DNA of 64,000 bases from Pseudomonas sp. GM80 (GTDB lineage: Bacteria > Pseudomonadota > Gammaproteobacteria > Pseudomonadales > Pseudomonadaceae): assembly GCF_000282515.1 (NCBI RefSeq), contig NZ_AKJD01000052.1, forward strand, positions 1 to 64,000, read 5' to 3'. Positions within the stretch are counted from its first letter, which is position 1; every line of letters starts with the position of its first letter. Below, piece by piece: positions 56,701-64,000 of this stretch. A model generated the notes under the pieces. The model did not search any database. It was not told the DNA's origin and worked only from the letters and a program-made list of their open reading frames with translations. A program made the translations under genes and the position numbers.

Positions 56701-57198
56701 GAGCGACTGGTGGCTTATTACAGCGTCCGTGCCGGGCTGGCTGCTCCGACGCTTGAAGCGTTGCGCGCGCATGTGTTGGCGCGGTTGCCGGAGTTCATGG
56801 TGCCCGGCGCTTACGTGCTGCTGGCGGCGCTGCCGTTGACGCCCAACGACAAAATTGATCGCAAGGCCTTGCCGGAACCGGGGGCGGAGGCACTGCTCAG
56901 TCGGCCTTATGCGGCACCCGAAGGGGACGTTGAAACGGCTTTGGCGCAGATCTGGGCGCAGGTGCTCAAGGTCGAGCAGGTCGGGCGCGACGACAACTTC
57001 TTCGAGCTGGGCGGGCATTCGTTGCTGGCGGTGAGTCTGGTTGCGCGCATGCGTCTGGCCGGGCTGCATGTCGATGCGCGGACGCTGTTCAGCCAGCCGA
57101 CACTGGCCGCGCTGGCGGCCCAGACCTCGCGGCAGGCCAGGCAGGTCGAGATCGCCCAGACCACCATCCCCAACCTCAACCGCAAACGCCGCCTCTGA
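50788..57198 (+). CDS. Lipopeptide NRPS, modules 1 and 2 (C-starter-A-T-C/E-A-T)
   Basis: 2136 residues. The first condensation domain (about 15-440) has HHLIIDG at 152-158 and, being at the protein start, should attach a 3-hydroxy fatty acid. Adenylation domain 1 (about 460-960) has D670, A671 and W674 in GFDAMAWE and further pocket residues giving DAWFLGNVVK, the leucine code. The T1 serine is S1002. The second condensation domain carries HHI-x4-GD at 1102-1110, the mark of dual condensation/epimerisation domains, and HHLAMDH at 1222-1228. Adenylation domain 2 (FDSSVWE at 1732-1738) reads DSWKLGVVDK, which I take as glutamate. T2 serine is S2078. Size and module count match MassA/ViscA/OfaA-type first synthetases. 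No thioesterase, as expected. Confidence 0.93.
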   Translation: MQPTSANVVDDLSVPVETFPLTAAQRDIWLDQLSRGDSPLYNIGGYVELSGPLDPLLLHSALEQLVAGNDALRTILLCDVSDDGLPLQGFARALPVVMPLHDFSEQRDPQSAAQALVEQQMAQPYTLNGQALFRFCLIRLDHNRHWLAAQAHHLIIDGWGFGLLFKSVGEIYSALCRGEQSGVAAPSYVGFIEDDARYQQSPRYELDQRYWLDKYRSVPEPLLTPRHHEPLDPEAAPGRIHVEAFPTPLHERMKDTARQLRGSAFHVLLAALHVYFSRTAQRDEWVVGLPILNRSGARFKSTLGLFTQVSAMRMGFGRALPFGELIKAIGDGLKQDFRHQRYPLSEMNRALGLLREDRSQLFELSVSYEQDDHDYRYGDAPGHVVKVSNQHEATPLAIHLRSNRYNDKAWLHLVYSPGYFTADEIASFTEHLLLILEQGLESPERIVADFNLNSPAELARLNEWNDTRVSYPQTRTIHQRFESRVAEQPDAVVATYQGRSLSYAELNRQANALAHHLLGLGVRPDDRVAIVARRGLETLVGLLAILKAGAAYVPIDPAHPPERLSYLLSDSAPVALLTQSDVRERLPATALPVIELDRREWALDSVTNPEVPGLTTNNLAYVIYTSGSTGLPKGVMVEHRTLCNLVDWHCAAFGLGPGLHTSSLAGFGFDAMAWEVWPALCAGATVHFSPASDGSEDIDALLAWWRAQPLDVSFLPTPVAEYAFSKQLDHPTLRTLLIGGDRLRQFNRAQGFAVINNYGPTEATVVATSGLIMPGQTLHIGKPVSNATAYLLDDQQRPLPIGIIGELYVGGAGVARGYLNRPQLTAERFLDDPFSALPGARMYRTGDLARWRADGNLEYVGRNDDQVKVRGVRVELGEIEAALASHEAVQEAVVLVRDGQLLAWFTERQSLDILQLHAHLTSRLPAAMLPAAYVRLASLPLTANGKLDRQALPPPGPEALIRREYEAPQGDVEIALAQIWAEVLQVERVGRHDHFFELGGHSLLAVGLIERMRQIGMSSDVRVLFNQPTLAALAAAEGSGREVEVPANRIAADCTHITPDLLPLVQLDQAMIERIVATVPGGAANVQDIYPLAPLQEGILYHHITAAQGDPYLLQSLLAFDSIERVEAFAAALRQVMARHDILRTAVVWEGLTSPVQVVWREAILPVQEVELDPAHGAIIDQLHERFDARRYRLDVSQAPLLRLMFARDPAHNRVVGILLFHHLAMDHVALEAMREEIHASLSGHGEPLAAPVPYRNYVAQTRFGVSEQEHEQFFRQMLGDIDEPTLPFALQNVQGDGSNIEEAEQTLASDLYQRLQQQARVAGVSVASLIHLAWAQVLAATSGQQSVVFGTVLMGRMQGGAGADRALGVFINTLPLRVDVGEGARSAVKSTHARLSALLGHEHASLALAQRCSGVAAPAPLFSALLNYRHSDDVEQDTSRQTWQGIETLANEERTNYPFTLSVDDFGSGLRLTSRTLSSIGAQRICAYVQAALNGLVEALETTPQRPLSSLPLLPQEELQQLLIEFNDTTVDCPMDQPLQALFEQQVLRKPDAIAVQFAEKCLTYRELNEQANRLAHHLRGLGVQPDSRVAICVERGLELVVGLLGILKAGGAYVPLDPDYPLQRLNYMLQDSAPVALLVHAATRDLLGEPGVPLIDLDLGAWQEQPHDNPQVPGLGATNLAYMIYTSGSTGTPKGVMIEHRSACNMVHWGSQLAPPTEHGALLQKAPYSFDSSVWEIFWPLCSGMRLVLARADGNRDSAYVTQVIREQNITVVKFVPALLQQFIEQDDVSQCTSLTDVLNGGGELTVALARQVRERLPWVRLHNVYGPTETTVDSSGWTLEPGEPLPPTLVPIGKALSNTRLYVLDGCDQPVPLGVSGHLHIGGVGVARGYLGLPQLQAERFIDSPFVAGDRLYRTGDLVRYGADGNLQFLGRNDFQVKLRGVRLELGEIEARLLEHSAIREAVVLVRDERLVAYYSVRAGLAAPTLEALRAHVLARLPEFMVPGAYVLLAALPLTPNDKIDRKALPEPGAEALLSRPYAAPEGDVETALAQIWAQVLKVEQVGRDDNFFELGGHSLLAVSLVARMRLAGLHVDARTLFSQPTLAALAAQTSRQARQVEIAQTTIPNLNRKRRL

Positions 57199-57206
57199 CC
57201 TCTCCC

Positions 57207-57289
57207 TGTAGGAGCTGCCGCAGGCTGCGATCTTTTGATCTGCTTTTAAAAACAAGATCAAAAGATCGCAGCCTTCGGCAGCTCCTACA
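57207..57289. repeat. REP-like inverted repeat (family A) between two NRPS genes
   Basis: TGTAGGAGCTGCCGCAGGCTG and CAGCCTTCGGCAGCTCCTACA with inner GATCTTTTGATC / GATCAAAAGATC. It begins eight bases after the first NRPS stop and lies inside what should be one transcript. Confidence 0.88.
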
Positions 57290-57449
57290 GGGGTTAGCGA
57301 GGCGCTACGGCTAATGGGCAGGGCGGCTTGTCCCCGCTTCCCATGTCAGACACCCACGCCCCGATGTTTTAGTTTTTCCAGGCTGCGCGCCGCGTGCACG
57401 GACTCGCTGCTGCGCGCTCCTTTTTTTCGTATTTACAGCAGGTTACCTC

Positions 57450-60400
57450 ATGCATTTCAGCGAACTGATGGCTGTTATTTCCACCCATGCGATCCGCCTT
57501 CAACAGGAAGATGAAGACCTGGTCATTCTGGGCAGCGACGACGCGCTGGATGACGCGTTGTGGGACAGCCTCGCGGCGCACAAGGCGCAATTGCTGGAAC
57601 TGGTCGCCGAACACGGCGGTGACTGGCTGAGCCCGGCCTTTCGCATTACCCCGGACATGCTGCCACTGGTGAACCTGGCGCAGGATGCCCTCGACCGCAT
57701 CGTCGCCACAGTGCCGGGTGGTGCGGCCAACGTGCAGGACATTTATCCGCTGTCCGCGTTGCAGGAGGGCATGCTTTATCACCATCTCTCGGCGGTTGCC
57801 GGCGATCCCTACATCTCTCAGGCGCGCTTCGTGTTCGACAGTCAGCAACGGCTGAACGCCTTCGCCGACGCGCTGCGCTGGGTGGTCAAGCGTCACGATA
57901 TTCTGCGCACCTCGTTTGTCTGGGAATACCTCGACGAAGCGGTGCAAGTGGTCTGGCGCGAGGCGCCGCTGGTGTGTCAGGCAATCAGCGTCGACGGCGA
58001 CCGCGATGTGCTCACGCAGTTGCTGGAGCGTCACGACCCGCAGCATTTCCGCCTCGACATGCAGCAAGCACCGCTGCTGCGCATGGTCTACGCACAGGAT
58101 CCCGCTCAGGGCCGCGTAGTTGCGTTGTTGCTGTTTCATCACATGATCATGGATCACGTGGCGCTGGATGTGCTGCGCCGGGAAATCCAGGCATTTCTGC
58201 TCGGGCAAACCACGCAAGTGCCTGCGGCCGTGCCGTACCGTGATCACCTGGCGATGGCGCGCAGTGCCGGCAATCAGCAGGCGCAAGAGGCGTTTTTCCG
58301 CGAGATGCTCGCCGACATCGACGAGCCGACGCTGCCGTGTGGTTTGCAGGATGTGCAGGGTGACGGCCACGCCATCGAGGAAGCCGCGTTGCTGCTCGAC
58401 AGTCGCTTGAGCCGGCGGTTGCGCGAGCAGGCGCGGCAGCTCGGCGTGAGTGTCGCGAGTCTGACGCATCTGGCCCTGGCCCGCGTGCTCGGGCAATTGT
58501 CCGGGCGCACGGCGGTGGTGTTCGGCACCGTGCTGCTGGGGCGCATGGACGCGGGCGAGGGCGGCGAGCAGGCGTTGGGCATGTTCATCAACACCTTGCC
58601 GCTGCGCGTTGATGTCGGCGAGCAAAGCGTGCGCGCGGGGGTCTTGGCGACCCATCGACGCCTGACAGCGTTGCTGGCGCATGAGCAGGCCTCGCTGGCC
58701 CTGGCCCAACGCTGCAGCGCCGTCGCGGTACCGACGCCATTGTTCAGCGCGATCCTCAACTACCGGCACAGCAGCGTCGAAGAAGTCGCTGACGTGGTCG
58801 ATATCGCCCCCGGTGTGCAGGTGCTCGGCGCCCGCGAGCGCACCAACTATCCGCTGACGATCAATATCGATGACCTTGGCGAAGACTTGCGCATCACCGC
58901 GCTGGCGGATGAGGCACTGGGTGCCGAGCGCATGGTCGCCTACCTGAACACGGCGCTGGAAAGTCTGACGGCGGCCCTGCAATCCAGCGCCGATGTGGCA
59001 CTGCAAGCGCTGAACATCCTCCCTGCCAGCGAACGCGAACAACTGCTGCGCGGCATCAATTCGCCGGTGACGCAGTTCCCCGAAAAGCCGCTGATCCACC
59101 AGCAATTCGAAGCCCACGCGCAGGCCCGACCTGACGCCACAGCGCTGATTTTCGACGGGCAGACGCTCAACTACGGCGAACTCAACCGCCGCGCCAATCA
59201 GGTCGCCCACCATTTGCTGGCGCTGAACATTCGTCCTGACGACCGCGTGGCCATCTGCGTCGAACGCGGCCCGCAAATGATCATCGGCCTGCTCGGAGTA
59301 CTCAAGGCCGGCGCTGGTTATGTGCCGATCGACCCGGCCTATCCACTGGAGCGTATTCATTTCACCTTGCAGGACAGCGCTCCGGCAGCAGTGCTCCTGC
59401 AAGCCGCGACGCGCGAGTGCGTCGCCGATCTCGACGTGCCGCAGATCGACCTCGACAGCGGCCAGCTCAAGGCCGAACTCGACAGCAATCCGCAGATCCC
59501 CGAACTGACCCCGGCGCATCTGGCTTACGTGATCTACACCTCGGGCTCCACCGGTTTGCCCAAAGGTGTGATGGTCGAGCACCGTAACGTGGCGCGGCTG
59601 TTTTCTGCCACCCATGACTGGTTTCAGTTCAATCAACAGGACACCTGGGCGCTGTTCCATTCCTTCGCCTTCGACTTTTCTGTGTGGGAAATCTGGGGCG
59701 CATTAGCTTTCGGCGGGCAATTGCTGCTGGTCCCGCAAGCTGTCAGCCGTTCGCCGGACGACTGCTATGCATTGCTCTGCCAAACCGGCGTGACCGTGCT
59801 CAACCAGACGCCGAGCGCGTTCCGCCAGTTGATCGCCGCGCAGGGCCGCAGTCAGCTTCAACACTCGTTGCGGGAAGTGATTTTCGGCGGCGAAGCGCTG
59901 GAGCCGGGCTTGCTCAAGCCTTGGTATGCGCGGGTCGGCAATGCCGGAACGCGGCTGGTGAACATGTACGGCATCACCGAAACCACGGTGCACGTGACCT
60001 ATCGGCCGTTGCAAGCCGCCGACGCGCAGTTGCTCGGCGTCAGCCCGATTGGTGTGCGCATTCCCGACCTGCAACTGTATGTTCTCGATGCGCGGCGCGA
60101 ACCGGTGCCGGTCGGCGTGATTGGCGAGTTGTACGTCGGCGGGGCCGGCGTGGCGCGCGGTTATCTGAATCGCGAAGCGCTGACCGCCGAGCGTTTTATC
60201 AATGATCCGTTCAGCGAAAACGGCCAGGCGCGTTTGTATAAAACCGGCGACCTGGCGCGCTGGGCCGCCGACGGCAGCCTCGAATACCTGGGGCGCAACG
60301 ACGATCAGGTGAAAATTCGCGGTTTCCGCATTGAACTGGGCGAAATCGAAGCGCGCCTGTCTGCCTGCGCAGGCGTGCGCGAAGCCGTGGTGATTGCCCG

Positions 60401-63400
60401 TGAGGACAGCCCCGGCGATCAGCGACTGGTCGCTTATTGGCTGGCCGACGCAGGTGCGGCGCCGGATGTCGTGCAATTGCGCGATCAACTGCTGGTGTCG
60501 CTGGCTGAGTACATGGTGCCAAGCGCCTTCGTGCGTCTGGACGCTTTGCCGCTGACCGCCAACGGCAAGCTCGACCGCAAAGCCCTGCCGCAACCGGACA
60601 GCGATGACTTCGTCCGTCGTGGTTTCGAAGCGCCGGTTGGCGCCGTGGAAAACCTGATCGCCGGGCTCTGGCAGACGTTGCTCGGTGTCGAGGAGGTCGG
60701 CCGCCATGACAACTTCTTCGAACTCGGTGGTCATTCATTGCTGGCCGTGAAGCTGATCGAGCGTATGCGCCAGCAGGATTTGCATTGTGACGTGCGCGTA
60801 CTGTTTGGTCAGCCAAGCGTGGCGGCGCTGGCGGCGACCTTGAGCAGCGAACGTGCCATCGTTGTCCCGGACAACCTGATCGAACCGGGTTGCACGCGCA
60901 TTACCCCGGCCATGTTGCCGCTGGCCCATCTCGACCAGGTCGCGATCGACCGCGTGGTTGCCAGCGTGCCGGGCGGTGTCGCCAATGTGCAGGACATCTA
61001 TGCTCTGGCGCCGTTGCAGGCGGGGATTCTTTATCACCATCTGGCGACCAGCGCCGGTGATCCGTACGTGCTGCAGGCGCAATTTGCCTTCGACGGTCTG
61101 GCCCAGATCAAAACCTTCGTTCGCGCCTTGAACTGCGTGATCAAACGCCATGACATTTTGCGCACTGGCATCTTCTGGGAGGGTCTTGAAGAGGCCGTGC
61201 AAGTGGTCTGCCGTGAGGCGCCACTGGCGCTGGAACGCGTCGACGCCGATGAACTCGACGGCGATGTGCTGGAGCAGATGCAGGCGCGTTTCGATCCACG
61301 GCACTATCGGCTGGACCTCAATCGCGCGCCGCTGATGCGTTTCGCTTACACCGAAGATCAGCCGCAAAAACGCTGGATCGGCATGCTTCTGCTGCACCAC
61401 ATCGTCCTCGATCATACGGCCTTGGAAGTACTGATCGCGGAAATGAACGACGTCATGCTCGGCCGCAGCAGCGACTTGCCGCCGCCGGTGCAATACCGCC
61501 AGTTTGTCGCGCAGGCGCGGCTCGGCGCCGATGATCAGGCGCATGAGACGTTCTTCCGCGAAATGCTTGCCGACATTGACGAGCCGACCGTGGCGTTCGG
61601 ATTGCAGGATGTACACGGCGATGGCAGCGACATCCTCGACAGCCAATCAGACCTCGATGCCGGCCTCGGCCAACGTCTGCGCGAGCAGGCGCGGCGATTG
61701 GGGATCAGCGTGGCCAGCCTGGTGCATCAAGCCTGGGCTCAGGTGTTGGCGCAGGTGTCTGGCCAGCAAGACGTGGTGTTCGGCACCGTATTACTGGGGC
61801 GCATGCAGGGCGGAGAGGGCGCTGATCGGGCGCTGGGTATGTTCATCAATACCTTGCCGTTGCGCGTGAGCGTCGGTGCGGATGCGGTAGAAAGCGCCGT
61901 GCGTGCGACGCATGCACGCCTGGCGCAGTTGCTCGGCCATGAGCAGGCATCGTTGGCGCTGGCCCAGCGTTGCAGCGGTATCGGCGGTGCGCAGACGCTG
62001 TTCAGCACCTTGCTCAACTACCGCCACAGTGCGCCGGAATCGGCCGCGGTAACGTGGCAAGGCGTGCAGATTCTCAGCTCGCGCGAGCGCAGCAATTATC
62101 CGCTGGTGGTCAGTGTCGACGACCTCGGCGAGGGTTTCCGTTTGAGCGTGCAAGCGGTGCCGCAGGTGGACGGGGCGCGGGTCTGCGATTACTTGCAAAC
62201 CGCGTTGCACAGTCTGGTCACGGCACTTGAGTACACGCCGACGGCGCCGTTGCAGCAACTGACGATCGTGTCGCCAAGCGAACGGCAACGGGTGCTGGTC
62301 GGCTTCAACATCAGCGGTCGTGAATACCCGCCCGCACAAACAGTGCCGCGTCTCTTCGAGGCGCAAGTCCTGGCGCAACCCGAGGCGCTGGCGGTGCTGC
62401 AGGGCGGGCAACAGCTCAGCTACCGCGAACTGAATCAGCGCGCCAATCGCCTCGCCCATCACCTGATCGGCCTCGGCGTGCAGCTCGATGACCGTGTTGC
62501 GCTGTGCCTGCGTCGCGGCCCGGACATGCTCGTTGCGCTGCTGGCGATTCTCAAGGCCGGCGCCGGTTATGTGCCGATTGACCCCGATTACCCGGCTGAA
62601 CGCATCGCCTACCTGTTGCAGGACAGCGACCCGATTGCGGTGCTGGCGCAGGCCTCGACGCGCGACCTGCTCGGCGCCGTCCCGGTGATTGATCTGCACG
62701 CCAGCGACTGGCGCCACCTGCCTGACGAAAATCCGCAACAGCCGGGGCTGACCCCGGCGAATCTGGCCTACGTGATCTACACCTCGGGTTCTACCGGGCA
62801 ACCGAAAGGCGTGATGGTCGAGCACCGTACCCTGGAAAACCTCGTGCACTGGCACGCCGCAGCCTTCGACCTGTATGCCGGCAGCCACACTGCCAGCGTC
62901 GCCGGTTGCGGCTTCGATGCCATGGCGTGGGAGGTCTGGCCGGCGCTGTGCGTCGGCGCGACGGTGCATCTGCCGCCGGCGTCGATCGGCAACGAACACC
63001 TCGATGAATTGCTCGAATGGTGGCGCGCGCAGCCGTTGCAAGTGAGCTTTCTGCCGACCCCGGTGGCCGAATACGCGTTCAGTCGCGGGCTGGGTCATCC
63101 GACCCTGCGCACGCTACTGATCGGTGGCGACAAGTTGCGCCAGTTTCCGCGTGATCAGACCTTCGATGTAATCAACAACTACGGCCCGACCGAAGCCACG
63201 GTGGTCGCGACTTCCGGGCGCATCGAGCCCGGGCGGGTTCTGCACATTGGCCGGCCGATTGCCAATGCCAAAGTCTATTTGCTGGACCGTCAGCAACAGC
63301 CCGTGCCAACCGGTGTGCAGGGCGAGTTGTATGTCGGTGGCGCCGGGGTAGCGCGCGGCTATCTTAATCGTCCGGAACTGACCGCTGCGCAGTTCCTCGA

Positions 63401-64000
63401 CGATCCGTTCAGCGACGAACCGCACGCGCGGATGTACCGCACTGGCGACCTCGCGCGCTGGCTGGACGATGGCAACATCGAATACCTGGGACGCAACGAC
63501 GATCAGGTGAAACTGCGCGGTGTACGGATTGAACTGGGTGAAATCGAGGCGGTGCTGAGTGCCCACGATGCGGTTCGCGAGTGCGTGGTGCTGGTGCGCG
63601 ACGGGCGATTGCTCGCCTGGTTCACTGAAATCGAGTCGGTCGAGATCAGCGCCTTGCACCAGCATCTGCAAGCGCGACTGCCTGACACTTTAGTGCCAGC
63701 GGCTTACGTGCGCCTGGACAGCCTGCCGCTGACCGCCCACGGCAAACTCGACCGCAAGGCCTTGCCCGAGCCGGATCAGGACGCGTGGCTCAGCCGTGAA
63801 TATGCAGCGCCGCAAGGCCCGGTCGAAGTGGCACTCGCGCAGATCTGGGCCGACGTACTGAACATCGAGCAGATCGGCCGCCACGACAATTTCTTCGAAC
63901 TGGGCGGCCATTCGCTGTTGGCGGTTAGCCTGATCGAGCGCATGCGTCAGGCCGGTTTGAGCGCCGATGTGCGCGTGCTGTTCAATCAGCCGAACCTGGC
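57450..64000 (+). CDS. Lipopeptide NRPS, modules 3 onward (partial at window end)
   Basis: 2183 residues are visible and the frame is open at the edge. The N-terminus MHFSELMAVISTHAIRLQ is the conserved start of second synthetases such as MassB. Domains in order: dual C/E (HHL-x4-GD at 111-119; HHMIMDH 230-236), adenylation (FDFSVWE 741-747; code DFWNIGMVHK, threonine), T (S1096), dual C/E (HHL-x4-GD from 1196), adenylation (FDAMAWE 1822-1828; DAWFLGNVVK, leucine), T (S2155). Related second synthetases have four modules, so about two more are expected outside the window. The 251-base gap to the first NRPS contains a REP-like hairpin. Confidence 0.93.
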   Translation, partial: MHFSELMAVISTHAIRLQQEDEDLVILGSDDALDDALWDSLAAHKAQLLELVAEHGGDWLSPAFRITPDMLPLVNLAQDALDRIVATVPGGAANVQDIYPLSALQEGMLYHHLSAVAGDPYISQARFVFDSQQRLNAFADALRWVVKRHDILRTSFVWEYLDEAVQVVWREAPLVCQAISVDGDRDVLTQLLERHDPQHFRLDMQQAPLLRMVYAQDPAQGRVVALLLFHHMIMDHVALDVLRREIQAFLLGQTTQVPAAVPYRDHLAMARSAGNQQAQEAFFREMLADIDEPTLPCGLQDVQGDGHAIEEAALLLDSRLSRRLREQARQLGVSVASLTHLALARVLGQLSGRTAVVFGTVLLGRMDAGEGGEQALGMFINTLPLRVDVGEQSVRAGVLATHRRLTALLAHEQASLALAQRCSAVAVPTPLFSAILNYRHSSVEEVADVVDIAPGVQVLGARERTNYPLTINIDDLGEDLRITALADEALGAERMVAYLNTALESLTAALQSSADVALQALNILPASEREQLLRGINSPVTQFPEKPLIHQQFEAHAQARPDATALIFDGQTLNYGELNRRANQVAHHLLALNIRPDDRVAICVERGPQMIIGLLGVLKAGAGYVPIDPAYPLERIHFTLQDSAPAAVLLQAATRECVADLDVPQIDLDSGQLKAELDSNPQIPELTPAHLAYVIYTSGSTGLPKGVMVEHRNVARLFSATHDWFQFNQQDTWALFHSFAFDFSVWEIWGALAFGGQLLLVPQAVSRSPDDCYALLCQTGVTVLNQTPSAFRQLIAAQGRSQLQHSLREVIFGGEALEPGLLKPWYARVGNAGTRLVNMYGITETTVHVTYRPLQAADAQLLGVSPIGVRIPDLQLYVLDARREPVPVGVIGELYVGGAGVARGYLNREALTAERFINDPFSENGQARLYKTGDLARWAADGSLEYLGRNDDQVKIRGFRIELGEIEARLSACAGVREAVVIAREDSPGDQRLVAYWLADAGAAPDVVQLRDQLLVSLAEYMVPSAFVRLDALPLTANGKLDRKALPQPDSDDFVRRGFEAPVGAVENLIAGLWQTLLGVEEVGRHDNFFELGGHSLLAVKLIERMRQQDLHCDVRVLFGQPSVAALAATLSSERAIVVPDNLIEPGCTRITPAMLPLAHLDQVAIDRVVASVPGGVANVQDIYALAPLQAGILYHHLATSAGDPYVLQAQFAFDGLAQIKTFVRALNCVIKRHDILRTGIFWEGLEEAVQVVCREAPLALERVDADELDGDVLEQMQARFDPRHYRLDLNRAPLMRFAYTEDQPQKRWIGMLLLHHIVLDHTALEVLIAEMNDVMLGRSSDLPPPVQYRQFVAQARLGADDQAHETFFREMLADIDEPTVAFGLQDVHGDGSDILDSQSDLDAGLGQRLREQARRLGISVASLVHQAWAQVLAQVSGQQDVVFGTVLLGRMQGGEGADRALGMFINTLPLRVSVGADAVESAVRATHARLAQLLGHEQASLALAQRCSGIGGAQTLFSTLLNYRHSAPESAAVTWQGVQILSSRERSNYPLVVSVDDLGEGFRLSVQAVPQVDGARVCDYLQTALHSLVTALEYTPTAPLQQLTIVSPSERQRVLVGFNISGREYPPAQTVPRLFEAQVLAQPEALAVLQGGQQLSYRELNQRANRLAHHLIGLGVQLDDRVALCLRRGPDMLVALLAILKAGAGYVPIDPDYPAERIAYLLQDSDPIAVLAQASTRDLLGAVPVIDLHASDWRHLPDENPQQPGLTPANLAYVIYTSGSTGQPKGVMVEHRTLENLVHWHAAAFDLYAGSHTASVAGCGFDAMAWEVWPALCVGATVHLPPASIGNEHLDELLEWWRAQPLQVSFLPTPVAEYAFSRGLGHPTLRTLLIGGDKLRQFPRDQTFDVINNYGPTEATVVATSGRIEPGRVLHIGRPIANAKVYLLDRQQQPVPTGVQGELYVGGAGVARGYLNRPELTAAQFLDDPFSDEPHARMYRTGDLARWLDDGNIEYLGRNDDQVKLRGVRIELGEIEAVLSAHDAVRECVVLVRDGRLLAWFTEIESVEISALHQHLQARLPDTLVPAAYVRLDSLPLTAHGKLDRKALPEPDQDAWLSREYAAPQGPVEVALAQIWADVLNIEQIGRHDNFFELGGHSLLAVSLIERMRQAGLSADVRVLFNQPNL

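Noticed and set aside
54445..57261. 938-codon minus-strand open frame opposite the first NRPS
   Set aside because: Composition is typical of antisense reading of GC-rich coding DNA, and it runs through the adenylation and condensation motifs of the real gene.
57380..57435. GC-rich stretch followed by seven T just before the second NRPS, considered a terminator
   Set aside because: The GCGCGC words do not make a compact stem next to the T-run, and a terminator directly before an NRPS start without another promoter would be hard to explain.

Overview
The window is chromosomal DNA from a fluorescent pseudomonad, most likely of the Pseudomonas fluorescens/koreensis-type groups. The evidence is high, even GC, Pseudomonas-type gene neighbourhoods (nadK, yeaC, pepN; a paa cluster beside paaY/paaX; a nodT-type gene, luxR and a lipopeptide NRPS) and more than a dozen REP-like inverted repeats of the kinds that litter these genomes. 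I see no tRNA, rRNA, CRISPR array, transposase or prophage. Function calls rest on reading the protein sequences and on family knowledge; no database search was possible.

Layout. (1) 0.2-6.5 kb: lysine-type decarboxylase (ldcA), GNAT acetyltransferase, LysR regulator, a small hypothetical, a flavin reductase and an isolated arsenite permease (arsB). (2) 6.5-16.2 kb: DUF1853 gene, then a rightward string nadK, metallophosphoesterase, a three-gene AAA+ ATPase / 4-TM protein / TPR-TM protein module with stop-start overlaps, yeaC, a DUF2797 gene and pepN. (3) 16.3-22.5 kb: catalase-peroxidase katG, an LTA-synthase-like membrane sulfatase-fold protein and a solitary sulfonate/nitrate-type binding protein.

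(4) 22.6-39.1 kb: a complete phenylacetate (paa) catabolic cluster. On the minus strand the order is paaFGHIJK, then paaABCDE (ring epoxidase), then a DUF485 protein with a sodium-solute symporter, then paaZ. paaY and the repressor paaX are divergent. E. coli gene names are used; older Pseudomonas papers letter these genes differently. (5) 39.2-45.9 kb: an aromatic-amine module: FeaR-type activator, aauB-aauE-aauD-aauA and a mono-haem cytochrome (tryptophan-tryptophylquinone aromatic amine dehydrogenase and its helper proteins), a second cytochrome c and phenylacetaldehyde dehydrogenase (feaB). Blocks 4 and 5 together encode 2-phenylethylamine to phenylacetaldehyde to phenylacetate to phenylacetyl-CoA to central metabolites in one 23-kb stretch.

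(6) 46-47.8 kb: a small HTH/4-TM protein pair, then a copper chaperone PCuAC and SCO pair. (7) 47.9 kb to the end: an outer-membrane efflux lipoprotein, a LuxR-type regulator and two NRPS genes, the second cut by the window edge. The NRPS begins with a lipo-initiation (C-starter) domain. Its readable modules have specificity codes for Leu, Glu, Thr and Leu, so it should make a cyclic lipopeptide beginning fatty acid-Leu-Glu-Thr-Leu.

The items most worth a second look are the AAA+/TM/TPR module, the TTQ amine dehydrogenase cluster without a recognised TTQ-forming enzyme, the repeated operator-like elements in front of aauB and the paa operons, and the Leu4 lipopeptide prediction.
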